DNA of 64,000 nucleotides from Taenia hydatigena. Its lineage: Eukaryota > Platyhelminthes > Cestoda > Cyclophyllidea > Taeniidae. The DNA is taken from NCBI GenBank assembly GCA_036345935.2, contig JADWOT020000003.1, positions 10,254,368 through 10,318,367 of the forward strand, given 5' to 3'. Made by a program: the position numbers and the translations under genes. Positions 25,986-38,345 of this stretch are shown piece by piece. A model generated the notes under the pieces. That model did no database searches. It saw only the letters and a program-made list of their open reading frames with translations, and had not been told where the DNA came from. Position 1 is the stretch's first letter, and every line of letters starts with the position of its first letter.

Positions 25986-26280
25986 GTGAATAAATCAGGG
26001 CTAGCCCACGTTAGTTTAATTTATCACTCGTTACGAGGAGTTTAGTGTCGATGCTGACAATGACAGGTCGTGTTAAAGTCGACACTTGAAGATTATTTCG
26101 CAGATAAAGGCCCAATATCTACATTGCCACAAGGCGCTACTCTGCGCACAGGATTATAAGTTTCCATGCTATTGGATTGCAGCCCCTATAGTCAGATAAA
26201 GGGGAGTCAGATAGGTGTTGCTGATGCGCGAATGTCAGACCAGGCGATACGGCGACAACCAATGAGCTGTCATCACAGTG

Positions 26281-26321
26281 AGGTCACTCGGACACCCCCT
26301 CCAGGGCGCAATGTATTTAAG
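26281..26321 (+). promoter_or_regulatory. Core promoter of F-box copy B
   Basis: AGGTCA is at 26,281-26,286, then a C-rich stretch (ACCCCCTCCAGGGC), then TATTTAAG at 26,314-26,321 followed by CCTCGG. The ATG at 26,370 is 56 bp downstream. With a usual start 25-30 bp after the TATA box, the leader would be about 25-30 nt and would end in the ATG. Confidence 0.65.
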
Positions 26322-26369
26322 CCTCGGCGCATCTACCACGCCATCAATCTACGCTAGCGTCTCGCGCCA

Positions 26370-27523
26370 ATGGTAGGTCCTAAAGGCCAACTTTTCTTTT
26401 TCATTAATTATTGTTGTTTACACCTCCTTAGTAATTTGGCTATTTCGCGCTATTATATTTCGACTATTCGAACCTTATATAACCGGAAATGGTATTCTTT
26501 ATTGATAACATAGGCTCAAAACAGCTCAAGTCGCAAAATCATCAAGCTTCCCATTGAATTGGCGTTACAAATATGCCAATATCTCAACGGTTGTGATCTG
26601 GTCAATTGTTGCATGGCTATTCCAAGATGGAGGGCAATACCTTCAATGCCGAAGTTCTCCACTGTCCTACATCAGCAGATTAACATGTGGACCTGGCTTG
26701 ACAAATGTCTTCTCCAAAAGCTTTCTCCTCAATCTGCGCCAAGTTCTCATCGAAACGCACTGCAAGCTATCATATATTACAATGCCCAGCTTGAATCCCT
26801 CCAACGTACTTTAACAGAGCTGCTGCAGATGCGAGACCAAAGACCTGTACACATTTTGCTGTTTAGAGACCCACACCTGGCTTGGCTGTCGCCAAGTGAA
26901 TTCACAATTTGCCTACATCCGCCAGAGCTATACCTCCTCAGCCGTCATTCATCTAAAAATTCTTTAAAGAGCACAAATGGTGTTGCAAACGGCAGGCTTA
27001 TCTTTGTAACAACTTGTGTCGAAGGCAGCATGCATACTATGGACCGACAACTCATCTCAGTTGATTTATCCACGAGCCCATCGACAAAAACTACGATAAG
27101 TAGCGTCTGATGAGGTTCGAGGGATTGTAGGGTGATTGTTAGATCATGATTGGAAAAGTGCGAGAGATCCTCAGCATATATTAAGCAGTCGCAGTAGTCA
27201 GGCGCATCCATACACTCAATCATGATCTAACAATCACCCTAGAATCACTCGAACCTCATCAGACGCTACTTATCGTAGTTTTTGTCAATAGGCTCGTGGA
27301 TAAGTCAACTGAGATGAGTTGTCTCATGAAATTCCTTCACAACCTTGGGCAGCACAACAGCCATCTCCTGATCACCATGCAAACCAAATGGCGGCTATGT
27401 TGTAGCAAGAACTTCAATCCAACCTATACCGACTGGAGCAATGTGTTGAATTGGGGTCTCTACGACGTGCTCTCTCAAGGAATTGAGAAGGCTCAAGTTG
27501 ATGACTCTGCACACCCCATGTAA
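26370..27523 (+). pseudogene. F-box family gene, copy B (interrupted by an inverted duplication)
   Basis: ATG at 26,370-26,372 sits on the donor GTAGGT. The intron is 26,373-26,513 (141 bp, ending CATAG). Exon 2 starts in phase 0 with AQNSSSRKIIKLPIEL. The F-box spans about residues 11-45 (LPIELALQICQYLNGCDLVN, then AIPRW). The frame stays open to 27,110, about 198 codons, through INMWTWLDKCLLQK. It then runs into the hairpin rearrangement (27,047-27,322). After it the original frame resumes at 27,296-27,523 with the family C-terminus (KWRLCCSKNF; EKAQVDDSAHPM). B has the least damaged N-terminal half of the family. A truncated product with a whole F-box but no normal C-terminus is possible. 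Substrate-receptor function is known only for the F-box class in general. Confidence 0.7.
27047..27322 (+). repeat. Hairpin-type inverted duplication inside F-box copy B
   Basis: Arm 1 (27,047-27,151) is the reverse complement of arm 2 (27,218-27,322). The arms are 105 bp each with 5 mismatches, around a 66-bp loop (27,152-27,217). Arm 2 keeps the sense order; arm 1 and the loop are inverted. Copy A has a single uninverted version of this stretch. About 20 bp of ancestral sequence just after GGACCG was lost when the foldback formed. Confidence 0.9.
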
Positions 27524-28656
27524 TTGGATCCTCTACGTATGCAACACTGATGATGTGCTTTTATACCCTCGTTTTTGGTACTTTTGGTTGGGTGATTTGA
27601 TAAGGATGACTTTGGAAGCTCATGCAAATACCAGTTTAAAAACGGCTCTAGCAACGTTGTGGCAAGATGTCTGCAGGAACTGCTTCAACATTGCAAATTG
27701 CCTATTCCCTGAGCTCTAGAAATTTTCGATCGTTGTGCTCGAGTGATTTTGCAATTGGCATTGGAGAAATGCAAATAACTGCGTTTAATGACTAAAGCAT
27801 CATGTTTTCAGTGTTGGCAGCTTGTGCGATTACCTAGCGCTTAACGAGTAACACGGACCAGTTTGATAAGAAGCAGCAGATTACGCCACATGAATTAGGT
27901 TGTAGATGAATGCCACTAGAAATCACCCTGACAGATTGCGTTGTAATCACGTTCTCAGTGTTGACGTGATTAAATGGATTTGCTCCGGATGTACTTTGCG
28001 ATTGCTTAGTAAGTGTAGCAGTGGCATTGATAGGACCTTTTGTCACCAAACTGAAATCCAAAAGGGTAGTTTCCTGCGTGCACGAAAGCGGAGAGTAAAA
28101 CTCGGAGATGAAGTGCATGACTATGGTGCAATAGAAGTCAATGGCTATGGTGAATGAAATTGACAAGCCTCAGTCATGCTTAGATATCTCAGTGTAGCGA
28201 CAGGAAGTTCACAACCCCTTTTTCTGCTGTAGATCTGCACTCAAATTCAGTGAAGATGAATGTTTCATCACGGACGCTGGAAAAAGCTCATGAAGTAATA
28301 CTTAGACACCAAAACATTATAGTGGCGGTATGTTGGAGTGTGTGACACGATCAATGGATTCAATCGATAGCCTCACCATTTGAAAGTCAGCAGCGCTTTC
28401 TGTCTGGTGACTACACTGCCATCACGCTGGACCGTGGTGCATGTTGGCGGCTAATGATTATAATTATTACTGGCACGACTGGAACGATGTAATGCTTTGT
28501 GGTGTAGGTGATGGATGCGCCTAATGTGCTTGTGGAAGTGATAGCAACCACCCACAACGATGAGACTGTACTGTCGCCTCACAATGCCAGTGAGCCAGAA
28601 CTGCGGTTGTAATGCGAGTGGAATAAAAGTGTTACTCAAATGACTTGAGTAGTGGG
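27524..28656 (+). other. 3' flank of F-box copy B
   Basis: The duplicated 3' flank is shared with A and C as far as about 28,310. It holds a coding-looking stretch (LEAHANTSLKTALATLWQDV, near 27,610-27,670) also present in A (9,362-9,156) and partly in C. An 83-codon frame at 27,906-28,157 carries stops or frameshifts in A. Neither is recognised. They may be 3' UTR or remnants of a further exon. Confidence 0.35.
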
Positions 28657-29641
28657 TTACTGTTGCTGAGTATGACAAGAAGACCGGTGTGAGTGTTGAA
28701 GGGATTCATGCAGCATATCCGGTATGTGCATTTCCGATGGTGGTAAGGAAAGAACCAGCACATACCACATGGGTGGGACAGCAGGCTTGCTTTTCGGTGA
28801 AGAGAAGGAAAGAGAAAGGAGGGACGGAAGGAAGAAAGGAAGGAAGGATGGATGGAAGGAAGGAAGGAATGAATGAAGGGAGAAAGAAGAGGTAAAATGT
28901 GTCACACATGCGCGACGGTGGTTGGTAGCCGTAAGGTAGAATGATAAATTGGTGAAAATAATTCTCGTTGGACTTGAGATGGTGCATTTGAAGGAGTAGC
29001 TTCTACTTTGAGTCATTGCCTTATTGGTAGGGCCGTCTTTTTGATGAGTCTCCACATCTGCCATAAGGTGTTGCTCCCAGTCGCCAGAATTGCGCCAATA
29101 CGTGAGGCTTCTCATTGTCAGCACTGTGGAGTCCTTCATGAGTGACAGTATTATTCGCCCTGTGGGGAGTAACATACTCCCGATAAGTAAACTAAAGTCT
29201 TTTCAACTTGATTAATTGAGCAATGGCTTTTTCAAGCAGAGTCATTGAACAAAAAGATTTGCAGTGGGTAGAAAACACAATTGTACTATTGCCGCCAATG
29301 CTGCTACTGCCGCCGCTGCTGTTCCTAGTAGTAATACGAACATTTTCATTATTATTATTATTGCTGCTACTATTGGTACTTCCTTCCTTCCTCCCTTCCT
29401 CCCTTCCTTCCCTCCGACTATGCAGGGTATGTTGATTGATTAGAAGTGGAGTGGAGACACCACGCCTCCATGGAATACTGTCGAGTTTATCGAAAACCTG
29501 TGAAGCAATAGAGACTGTTAGTGCTGCATTGCCCTCAACTTCGACCATGTGCTCGTGTGCACTGCAATGCTTGCTGGCAATTGTAAACACCCCGGTTCCG
29601 TTATCACCTGGACAGTTCAATTTCGAGTCGCTTTCATGCAA
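28657..29641 (-). pseudogene. Coding-like segment with simple-sequence inserts, left arm
   Basis: On the minus strand two frames follow each other. 29,641-29,192 has 149 codons, begins HESDSKLNCPGDNG, and includes VEVEGNAALTVSIASQV and then in-frame simple repeats (EGREEGRKEG; SSNNNNNEN). 29,175-28,657 has 172 codons and ends in a TTCC-repeat-derived serine/proline/phenylalanine run. In the right arm the first frame is cut because the tetranucleotide tract is 8 bp shorter. The second is open in both arms. I do not recognise the protein, and the arms are too similar here to test selection. Confidence 0.3.
28800..28890 (+). repeat. GGAA/GGAT-type microsatellite
   Basis: Imperfect GGAA, GGAT and GAAT tetranucleotide repeats; the mirrored tract in the right arm is at about 48,660-48,740 with a different unit arrangement. 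It drives apparent long low-complexity frames on both strands. Confidence 0.8.
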
Positions 29642-30582
29642 GCAGTTTTGATGGGCAACACGAGAGACACAATAATGTCATCTTTTGCTCAACATGTGGA
29701 AGATTCAAGTTGGTTCGCATAAATTACTCGGCCAAATTCATCACCCTCCTGTGCTTATTTTCCTTGGCCTCCATTTATCGCTCACCTCTTCTTCACCTCA
29801 TTCTATCCATTCGACGCACTATCACGTATACCTCAATGCAGTCGGTCTCCCTACAACTCACGCGTCGCGCACGCTCAACGAGGTCAAATGACACAGACAC
29901 ACACACACACGTGTGAAGTGTGGTCACGCGGTCCTCCTCCCCACCCACTCACCCACTTACCCACCCACCCACTTCCACAGGGATGATCTCGCAGACCAGC
30001 CCACGCTCACGTCTCAAGATTTAAGGCCAACAACGCCAGCATTAAAAAACTCGTATCAATCTACACGTTGTGATTTTGTGTACATGGACTGCGTCTCCCT
30101 CCCAACATCTGCGTATGCCTCAGTGCATTCTGCTATTCTTCTGCATTCTCTAACACTGTCATTCATCCATCCACCCACCTACACGTACTAGTCACTTCGT
30201 CTCGTCACAGAGCCACCATCACTGGCTTTGCACATCGCCTTTCCTCTTCGCATCCCATAACCCATGACCACGTCAGCCGCTGAGACTACAGTCCCTGCTC
30301 AATCACACGCCACCCTCTTCCACTCCTAACACTTCACCCTCCTGCAGTCCCAAACATTCTGCATCGCAAACCATCCTACACTGCCACACTCTGCCATGCA
30401 GTAGGAAAGTACACCTCATTATATCCTCTCTCCACTCGTCTCACAAGACTCTTACTTTATTCCTCATTTCAACCATCCGAATCAGCCTATTCGATATGTA
30501 ATGGTAAATGTGGAGGTGGAGGTGGAGATGGAGGTGGTGGTGGTGGTTCACGATGCACGAGCAATTCATGCCCTCCGTCAGG

Positions 30583-30915
30583 TGGCCACCACGAGTGTAA
30601 GCTGGCGCCTTTGTTGCTGCAAGCGCTTCGGATCCGACTGCCACAACCCAATGGAGTTGTTGTAGTTTGCGTGCTGCGATTTTAGTTTGAGGAGGGGCGC
30701 TGAGAGGTGGAGGTGGCGGTGATGATGGTTCACGATCCACAAACAATTCATGTCCTCCGGCATGTGGCTCCCACGCAGATGACGACGTGGTACTGTCAGC
30801 ACTCCTCCTCAAACTCAAATCTTAGCAGGCAAACTCCAACAACTCCATTGTGTTGCAGTAGTCAGATCCGAAGCACTTGCAGCACCGTAGACGTCACTTC
30901 ACACTCGTGGTGGCC
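30583..30915 (-). repeat. Hairpin-type inverted duplication at the 3' end of F-box copy D-left
   Basis: 30,796-30,915 (last codons plus downstream sequence of D-left) is inverted at 30,583-30,702, with about 83% match over about 118 bp and a 93-bp loop. Part of the loop ('atgaattgtttgtggatcgt' on the minus strand) is repeated in direct orientation beyond the second arm. The same structure sits at 46,636-46,968, so it predates the large palindrome. It is unrelated in position to the B/C foldback. Confidence 0.8.
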
Positions 30916-31845
30916 AGTGGACTATTCTCAAAGTCCTCCATACTGTCCAAGAAAGCGGAGAGAACCTCCATGTCTTCTTCCGCATCACGCACGCCGTCTG
31001 TCACGACTGTAATGATTAGTATCTGATGCGGTTTCATAATGTCAGGAAGACTAATGGGGTTGTCCATCAAATCAAAATCCCTCTCCAGTATGTAGAAAAA
31101 ACAATCATAATGGCGGGGGTGGTCATGGAAGTCCTCTTTTAATATGCGCACTTCAGGCATGGAGTTGACCCTTGCCGGGTAATATTCAACACAGGAACCA
31201 TTTAGTGTAAAGTTATGGTTCATAACGAACTGGCTTCCTTCCAACAAACTGTCAGCGGCGAGAGTGCAATTAAATCCCAACATGCGAGGAGAATCGCAAA
31301 ATTCTCTCTCATCTGTGTCGAGGGCTGTGTACACATTTTCCGGAATAGGCAGCAGACAGCAATGCACTGTCGGCTTGATAAGGTGGCGACCACGTTGGGA
31401 AAGGAATGGTTGGAGTGAATCCACCTCCTCCATGTCATACTGCACAGCCGCAACTGCGTCTCGATTCGTGTCTGACGAGAGTCATGGAAAGAGCATTTTG
31501 CACAGATTCTTGTCGAGCCACTTCCACCCACTGATGTTGCGATTGAGTCCCTCACGCTAACGACGACTTCGCAGTATCCACCTCCAATGCGGGATTGCCT
31601 TGCACACATTCATGAAGTCGGGAATATTCAGAAAGTGGCTTATTTGTGGTGCCAATTCGGGTGGCAGTTGGGTGATTTTGCGATGTGAAACATCATCCTC
31701 GGCCTAAATGTCAACGAATGTGCATGTTGGTTAGTGGCATGAGAAACGTACAGGTGAGGGTATTGAAATGAAGTGAGGATACGTGAAGATGGTGTGGAAG
31801 AAATGTCGGTAAGTGAAGGGAGTAGAGATAACCGAAACTCAGCAT
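30822..31845 (-). pseudogene. F-box family gene, copy D-left (two in-frame stops)
   Basis: On the minus strand ATG is at 31,845-31,843. The next bases are CTGAGT instead of a GT donor. The acceptor (catttag) is at 31,704 and exon 2 runs 31,703-30,822 (882 bp). Exon 2 opens AKDEASHRKITQLPPELAPH with the F-box (HICHFLNVPDFMNVCKAIPH). TAG at 31,559-31,557 is codon 49 of the exon. The remaining frame is open until TGA at 30,896-30,894, which replaces the tryptophan of the KWRL motif. Family landmarks are KWLDKNLCK, HYDCFFYILERDFDL and IMKPHQILIITVVTDGV. Alignment with B needs no gap around the TAG. It looks like a dead copy. Confidence 0.75.
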
Positions 31846-31895
31846 TGTCGTGAAGGTCGGAAGCGTAGAATGACTGCGTGACGCAGACGTCGAGG

Positions 31896-31978
31896 TTGAT
31901 GTAGCTTCCGTTAGAGGGAGGGAGGAATGGAGGGAGGGAGGGGGAGATTGAGGGCGATGGCAGTCATTTGGCTGACCT
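31896..31978 (-). promoter_or_regulatory. Degraded promoter of D-left
   Basis: At the TATA position the minus strand reads TACATCAA followed by CCTCG; D-right has TATATTAA followed by TCTCG. AGGTCA is kept at 31,978-31,973. Between them an expanded pyrimidine (minus strand) tetranucleotide tract replaces the short C-rich stretch of the other copies. The TATA box looks lost here. Confidence 0.5.
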
Positions 31979-33927
31979 CATTGACGTGTTCGCGCATTGG
32001 TTGTCACGTCGTCGTGGTCGTGGTCGTCTACCCCTTTGGCAGTCATGCCATCAACACGTCTGTCACATAATGCCTTGTCCATCGACAAATAATGCAAAGG
32101 TGGGAGGTGGTGAGACACCACACAGTCCTCGCGCCACAGTAATTGCTTGCAACGACAATGGCATCATCCACACCGTTGTCCACTTGGTACTTCGCGGTAG
32201 TAGTAGCAGTAGACACCCACCTCATCTAATGGCAAAGCATTTCTGCCTTTCTCAAGCCAAAGTCACAATGCGAGTAACGATGGCACTTGCTTCACTCGCT
32301 CACTCACTCACTTAATCGCTCATACTGTAAATCCACGAGTCCTTCTCTGCGTTTGTTGCAAAATGTTGGTCATATTAGCCCAGTGAGTAGCCCTGCCCGT
32401 CGAATGAAAAAGGGCACACACACACGCAACTCATCAGCCGGTGATCGAATTTGTTTGTTTCTCGCTCCTGTATTTGGTGATACCTGTGTTGACGTCTTGA
32501 GGGTTCTAGCAAAGTTGAACTGGAAAAAGTCTTTGAAATAATCGAAGGAGGGGAGTCGGTTCTTAGTCCTGCTACATTATCGTGCGACGATTGCCTCTCT
32601 ACTTAATATGCTGAGTTGAGTTGCGCTGCTCAATAAAATGTGATTAGAGATGCCCCTACCATTTCGCAAGTTCCTTCCATAGCCAGAGCAATTGTTATTA
32701 GCTGTGAATAAGTGCGTAAATGGCAACATTTGTTTAAGATTATGGCAGACGCTTTCGTAAGGCTCCTGAAAGTGTGAAGGGAAGTGTGGTACATGGCCGT
32801 CCATCGCGCCATCCCGTGATGCTGCTAATGCGACACGATCAGCAGATGTGCGTGCATGACTGTGGACGTGAATGCCCGCGTGTGTGCCTGTCGCAATATC
32901 TCTTCTCCTGCCTTCCTGCGATCGCCCACTATCTAGCCAGCATTGTCAGATAGACCCCTCAACACCGTTCACGCAACGTGTACGTCGAGACTCCGATCGC
33001 CTCCTTACAGATGACGAGTGATCTAATCAGACGGGACACGATTGGACAGTGGTTACTAAGGCTGGATGTAGCTCTGATTGTTCTACCATTGTAGGTGTTC
33101 CACAGGGAATAGATTAACGACCAACCTTCGCACATATTGGTGCTGCAGCTGCTGCTCCAGTCTATGTGCATGCCTATGAACGTGTCTGTGGCGCAGTACG
33201 TCTACTCCTCTCGCCGTGGATTGTGCTGCCATCTCCGTAGCATGATCAGGAAGGTGCAGGTAAAAGTATTCTTCTACGCCTATTGTCTTCCGCTCTGTGT
33301 CTGCACCTCCAAGGTGGTCGGCTCAATTAGGTAGGTGTGCTGTGTTCCCCTTGCCTCTGGATGTCTTTCAACAGAGTATGGAAGAAGTGGTGAGATGCGA
33401 GGTAATAAAATAATAATTAAAATTAAAGTTGTTTAGAAATGTGAGCATTCCAGTTCTGCTCGGTGGCTTGGCATACGGACCATATAAGTAGCCTCTTGAT
33501 CCACTTTTACGTCAACAACGATTTTCGCCAAACTGCCGTGACCTTTGGCGACCTTGGAATGGACATGGTTTTGCGTGTTGAGCATTACAAATTATCTTAC
33601 GTCTTATTATTTTTCAAGGTAAGAGAAATTGCTAACATTTTTGGTAAACAATGTTCACTTATGATTACTTTGATTAAAGATGTCAAGGTAAGTTGACAAA
33701 CAGGAGACCTTAAGTGTGACCAAAAAATTGGCAATCAACATCAAACATAACGTGGTCTAGAAATGGCCTTAGTTAACGAAGATTATAGGTCACTTTTACG
33801 GGTCTGAATTTAAACGTCAGTTCTGGAACCCAGATAGACGTAGGAATCAATTCAAATTAAAAAGACATGTTTGATGCATGCAAAGTTAATCACCCTCGTC
33901 CTTTTCATTTTTTGGCAAACCGCCATC
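31979..33927. other. Arm sequence without a recognised gene (left)
   Basis: The mirror of 43,590-45,556. It has a minus-strand frame at 33,171-32,959 (IDWSSSCSTNMCEGW), open also at 44,340-44,581, and an exon-like stretch at 33,490-33,617 (FGDLGMDMVLRVEHYKLSY) ending in AAG before GTAAGA. The right arm has a deletion of about 26 bp in that stretch. A 35-bp AT-rich interval with GT-AG ends (about 33,402-33,436) may be a very short intron. None of these is recognised. Confidence 0.3.
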
Positions 33928-36900
33928 ATTTTCACCATAGTTGAAGGCTCTCGGTTGCGCGATCCTCTAAACGCGGCTGGTCAAATACGCAAATGAGAAA
34001 GGCGTTAAATCGCAATGGTCAACTATTTCCAGATTCATTTTACCAAAATAGCTTCCATTTAATATGCTTAAGTAACGGTGTTTTTAACCATCTGTAGAAG
34101 TAGGAAATGTATTCGCAATAATTTTGTATAGTGGTCCCTATTTAAAGCCTCAATACCGGTCTGACTGCAAGATAGCATACCATTTGCTTTTTAACTGCGC
34201 AAAGAGATGGATTTCCCACTGGAAATGGATGTTTGAGGAGGCTGCCTGTGTTCTTTTAGGTGACTTCGAAGCGTTGGCACGTGTCAAAGTCAGCGCGAGA
34301 ATTGATAGCTTCAGCGACAGTTAGTGGTATGAAATGCTGTAGCTGAGTCTTAATAAACCAAGTGATACGGCAAAAGTCGATCATTCCCACTCTCCCTTAT
34401 GTGGCTGTGATCATAGTATAACCAACTTTCGCAAAACACCGGAATTAGTATATCCTCTTATAATGTTTTTACGTTTATCCGTGGCTGTTTATTTGCAGAA
34501 AGTGTGAATGCAGATGCACGTCTAGTGCCTCAGACGGCGCAAGTAATTTCTTCTATCGACATGGCTAAATAAAATGACGGGGCTTTTAAACTTTAATGGT
34601 CCAAGTCGTTAATTATTCATCCTTTATATTGTCTAATGGCAAAATCCTTCAATGTCTTTTTTGAAGAAACTAAGATCAACATTTGACATGCTTTCTCATC
34701 GAAGTAATTCGCAACTTTGTCACATACTGGATCACCGCTTTTTGCAAGGTGCATGGACAACTGCAATATCATAATGTTGTGTACGCATATCTCCCGAATC
34801 CCGTGGAAGGCAACAGACTGGCAGGTAAATGCCTCTGGTGCCCGATGTAATGAGTTTTAAAATAGGCGTGGTCGGCGTGTGCGCGACTGATGGTTATGAA
34901 GCACGGGTATTAAGGACTGGGCATTCGTCAGGGTGATTTCATTCATGCGTAGCTATGATAGCTGATTGGCCTTCATCATTAAGCCATTTTGAAGCTGCTG
35001 CGAATGACGCAGGTTGGTCGGAAATCAACTCTGTCTAGGATCAGAGAGGGTCGCCAGGATCTCCTGTTCAGGGTGTCGAACATCTTTTTCCATACAGGTT
35101 TCTCAGTCACTTGCGCAACTCTCGGGTAAGTGTTTACACTGATGATGCTGTAAGAACTAGGGATTAGACGAAGCATGCGCGATGGCCTTCACATGGTTTC
35201 TGATGATGCACACACATGTCCACAATCACACACACACCTACACCGCTTACCTTGATTACTTCTTTTCCCAACAGCTAAATGCATGCGACAAATGCTCGAA
35301 GTGCACACTTGTACTAAGCCTATCAATTGTTAGGCAACCAGTGGGACATTGTTGCATTTACCACCCGTCGTCCAGTATGGATTAAATTGGTCAGACACCG
35401 AACATTTTTAACTGCTTAAACATCATTTTATCGAGATGTTCCGTTTGCCAAGAGAGAACTTGAACTACTACGAAATTGAAGGTAAAACACAGTAGTAAAG
35501 TATTAAGCCCCAAATTAATAGCAAAAGCTCTGCTAGTTTACTTCCACACCAACGGCTTCTAAGTCAAACTTTTCCTCACAAACAGCACTCGCCTTTAAGA
35601 AACCCAAACGTAATCTAACTATAATTTTAAAGCAAAGTTTCGCATTCAACGGCGCTTGATTCACCAAGTATTGGTCTTGAAACATCGTCAGAAGCCTTGT
35701 TTTACTTCCGGAAAAGAAGAATGCCCTAAGCGCTTCTAAACAAAGCATCAATGCACTATAGACACACCCATGAATGAAGAACTCCTGTTTCGTAAAGGGA
35801 CAACATCGTCGTCGTCGTCATCATCATCTGCATCAACAAATGCAACCTCATTTCTTTGGCGTAGGTGCCAGGTATAAATTCGAATTCAGTAATTTAATTC
35901 AATAACTGCCTTTATGGTGTTGACTGAGAGATGTGCAAGAACTAATGATCTTTACATTTGACGTTAAAGTACAAAATCTTTGGCAAAAATGAGCCTTGGT
36001 GAGCCTCTTTGCTATGAGTTTTGTGCCGCTGTGTGCAAATCTCCGTTTAGCTGTGTTTTCAATTAAATGAAATGCGGTTGTTATCTTGGTCCTATCTTAG
36101 GCCTAACTTCTTGAGTCAATCACCATCTAACAACAAGTCAAAGGGCTGAAAAAGTGGAAGCATAAGAGACGTCGCTATGCAGCTACTAAGAAGCAGATAT
36201 GATGCGATAGTGTAAGCAAGGTGAGGTGGGATGGGAGGGCTGGATCAGTGTATAGTTAAGGTAGCTATAAGTACTGGTGCGGTTTTGCTGCTGTTCATTG
36301 CAGATACATTCCATCCTGTAGATACTCACAAGATGCTGCTACTTATGTGCATTTCGATGTATGCATATGTACTAGGTTACCTAGACTCCTAACTGCATCC
36401 AACCCCCCTGATACACCAGTTACACCCATAAAGATTTTCAATTTGCCCTCTTCATGAATATAAACAGGGTGCAAAAACGCTACAATGTTTTTGTAAAATT
36501 CCATGCTAAATTGTCTGGTTCGTACAGTACCACTTTCATTTCTTTAAAGTCACAGACTACTATGTATTCACATCCATCTAAGAATAATTTAAAATGAATA
36601 AGGGTTGAAATCCCGAGTCTTTATAGATTTCGGGAGAGCTGTTGGCTGCATCATAATACGCAAATCGGAATAGCAATTGAAGCAAGATCTGCAAGTATGC
36701 TTCCCTTCCATGTGCTAATGCATTAGCGCAATACGGATAGATTACTCGAATCTGGTTAGCACGCCGTCACAATGCATGGAGGACGACTGGAGTCCTTGGG
36801 GTACGTCTAATTTGTTTCTGCTGACCAAGTACCTGCTTGTTTTTTATGGCGTCGGTGACCGCCATCCCATCCGACGGGACTGCATGCTCCAAAATAGATG

Positions 36901-37397
36901 AGAACGGAGTAATTTGAGTATACTGTCTGTTTCGTGTCTCGCAGATGATCCAGCACCGATTTTAGATTGGCACTGGGCTCATTCATCAAGAATGACTTAA
37001 AAGATGTGCTCTAGTTTCCTACTTATTAGAATGTGAAGGAGATGGCGTCGCACAACTCAACGACTATAAGGCAGGGTCGGGATATGGAATTGAATCCTTC
37101 GAAGTGGCCGATGAAGAGTGAGCCCAAACCGACAGTAGGGTGGATTCTGTGGCATCACCACTATCCTGCTATCCACTAAGTGATAAGTGAGATAAGACGT
37201 TCGTCTGATGGACAAAAGAGATATATTTAAACAAACGGCAAGAACAACAAAAAGGGCGACAAGTGGGCTGCCAAAGAAGCCAAGAAGCTGTCTGACACAA
37301 AGCACCTCAGACGACGAATGTTCATGTGGAAGCAGAGGAAGTGGGACAGAATGGGCAGGGTGGGCAGTGTGGGCGAAAGGGGAACTCGCAAGCAGTC
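33928..37397. other. Unique left segment between outer and inner arms
   Basis: No homology was seen with the corresponding right segment (41,069-43,589). It holds only short frames, for example 36,989-36,807 minus and 35,176-34,979 minus, without domain or splice support. GTC/CAT trinucleotide repeats lie at about 35,806-35,830. Near 37,240-37,400 a lysine/arginine-rich frame is open on the plus strand and overlaps a minus-strand frame; neither is recognised. Confidence 0.4.
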
Positions 37398-38345
37398 GCA
37401 GGGACATTCTGCCAATCTTAGGCCAGCTTACCCTTCACCAACTGCAGTTAGTGAATTTCTGTCAAGATTGTCAAAGTAGAGATGCAAAAGAGCCTGCTGC
37501 GCATTTGCGCGCGACAGTGGGCCGTAAAGAAGAAGCGTCTAGACATAATTGGTGGTGGTGGTGGTGCTAATGAAATAGCGAAACTTGGTCTAGTGACGAA
37601 GTGCATTGATTCCTGAAAGCACTGAAGGACTTAGGCGAGCGATGTTGACATCAGTAAATGAAGAGCAGAGGAGTGACCACTCACAAGTAACAAATCAAGA
37701 CCACTTGTACCAAGCGCACTCATGATCCTTTCTTGAAAGCAAATTCTGTTGGCGTGCCAAGGCGGAAGCAATGCAGGGTGATAATTAAGCAAATTTACAA
37801 CACTGCCAGTAACCCCTTTATTCAGGCGATGTGGAGCAGTTGACTAACCTCGCAGTCACAGCAAAAGGGCACATCCCTCGTGAATATTTCTGCAAAAATA
37901 TAGCCCACAGAACACACATGGATGCCACAACACTAGACGTCTTCGCTCAGCAGTGTCTCTGGAGCGCGACAAAATAAAGTGATTGCCTACAACAATCTCA
38001 GATCAGTCAAACAGCTTTTAGGAGTCATGAGCAGAACAGAAACTACTTCACGAGTCAACGTGCGAAGTAAGTAACCGAAAGGCCCAGCCAAGCCAAAGTC
38101 TGCCATCGTGACAATACTCCTATTAACATCGGCCAACATGTTTTGGGGCTTCGAAGTGAGGTGGGTAATGCGCCTTATGTGGCAACTCAAAGAGACTGCA
38201 GCATGTAGTACATGAACAACCAGATACAAAATTAGCCAAAGTAAAGATCCACTTGCGCAGTGCCTGGAGACAATCCACTTGATCCTATGCTTACGATCCA
38301 AATACCGCCTGAGATCCATATTCAAGTATTCAAACAGTATGTGCA
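37398..38345 (+). repeat. Left inner arm of the nested inverted repeat
   Basis: This 948-bp stretch is inverted at 39,969-41,068 (1,100 bp). The length difference of about 152 bp is explained by an expanded CCA tract plus about 46 bp present only on the right. The arm covers the C-terminal two thirds of a cyclin-dependent-kinase pseudogene and a downstream stretch containing RDILPILGQLTLHQLQLVNF in a frame open in both arms. Confidence 0.9.

Larger units (their letters stand above)
25738..33927 (+). repeat. Left outer arm of the large inverted repeat
   Basis: This 8.2-kb arm is the reverse complement of 43,590-51,862. Paired landmarks are the F-box B ATG (26,370) with the C ATG (51,135), D-left exon 2 (30,822-31,703) with D-right exon 2 (45,848-46,729, both exactly 882 bp), and 33,900-33,927 with 43,590-43,617. 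Coordinate sums stay within about 50 of 77,500-77,551, so the arms are collinear with few indels. By eye identity is about 90-98% depending on the stretch. The outer edge cuts through the membrane-protein remnant. Confidence 0.9.

Noticed and set aside
28689..28895. Low-complexity frames encoding charged or serine/proline repeats (also 48,671-48,862 and 43,007-43,650)
   Set aside because: They are translations of tetranucleotide microsatellites and are open on both strands.
30707..31012. Plus-strand 101-codon frame
   Set aside because: It is antisense to D-left exon 2 and its foldback, and is explained by them.
31968..32315. 115-codon frame MADLIDVFAHWLSRRRG and its mirror at 45,130-45,567
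   Set aside because: It starts at the promoter region of the D copies and runs opposite to them. Most of it is shared only because the arms are duplicated, and no domain is recognised.
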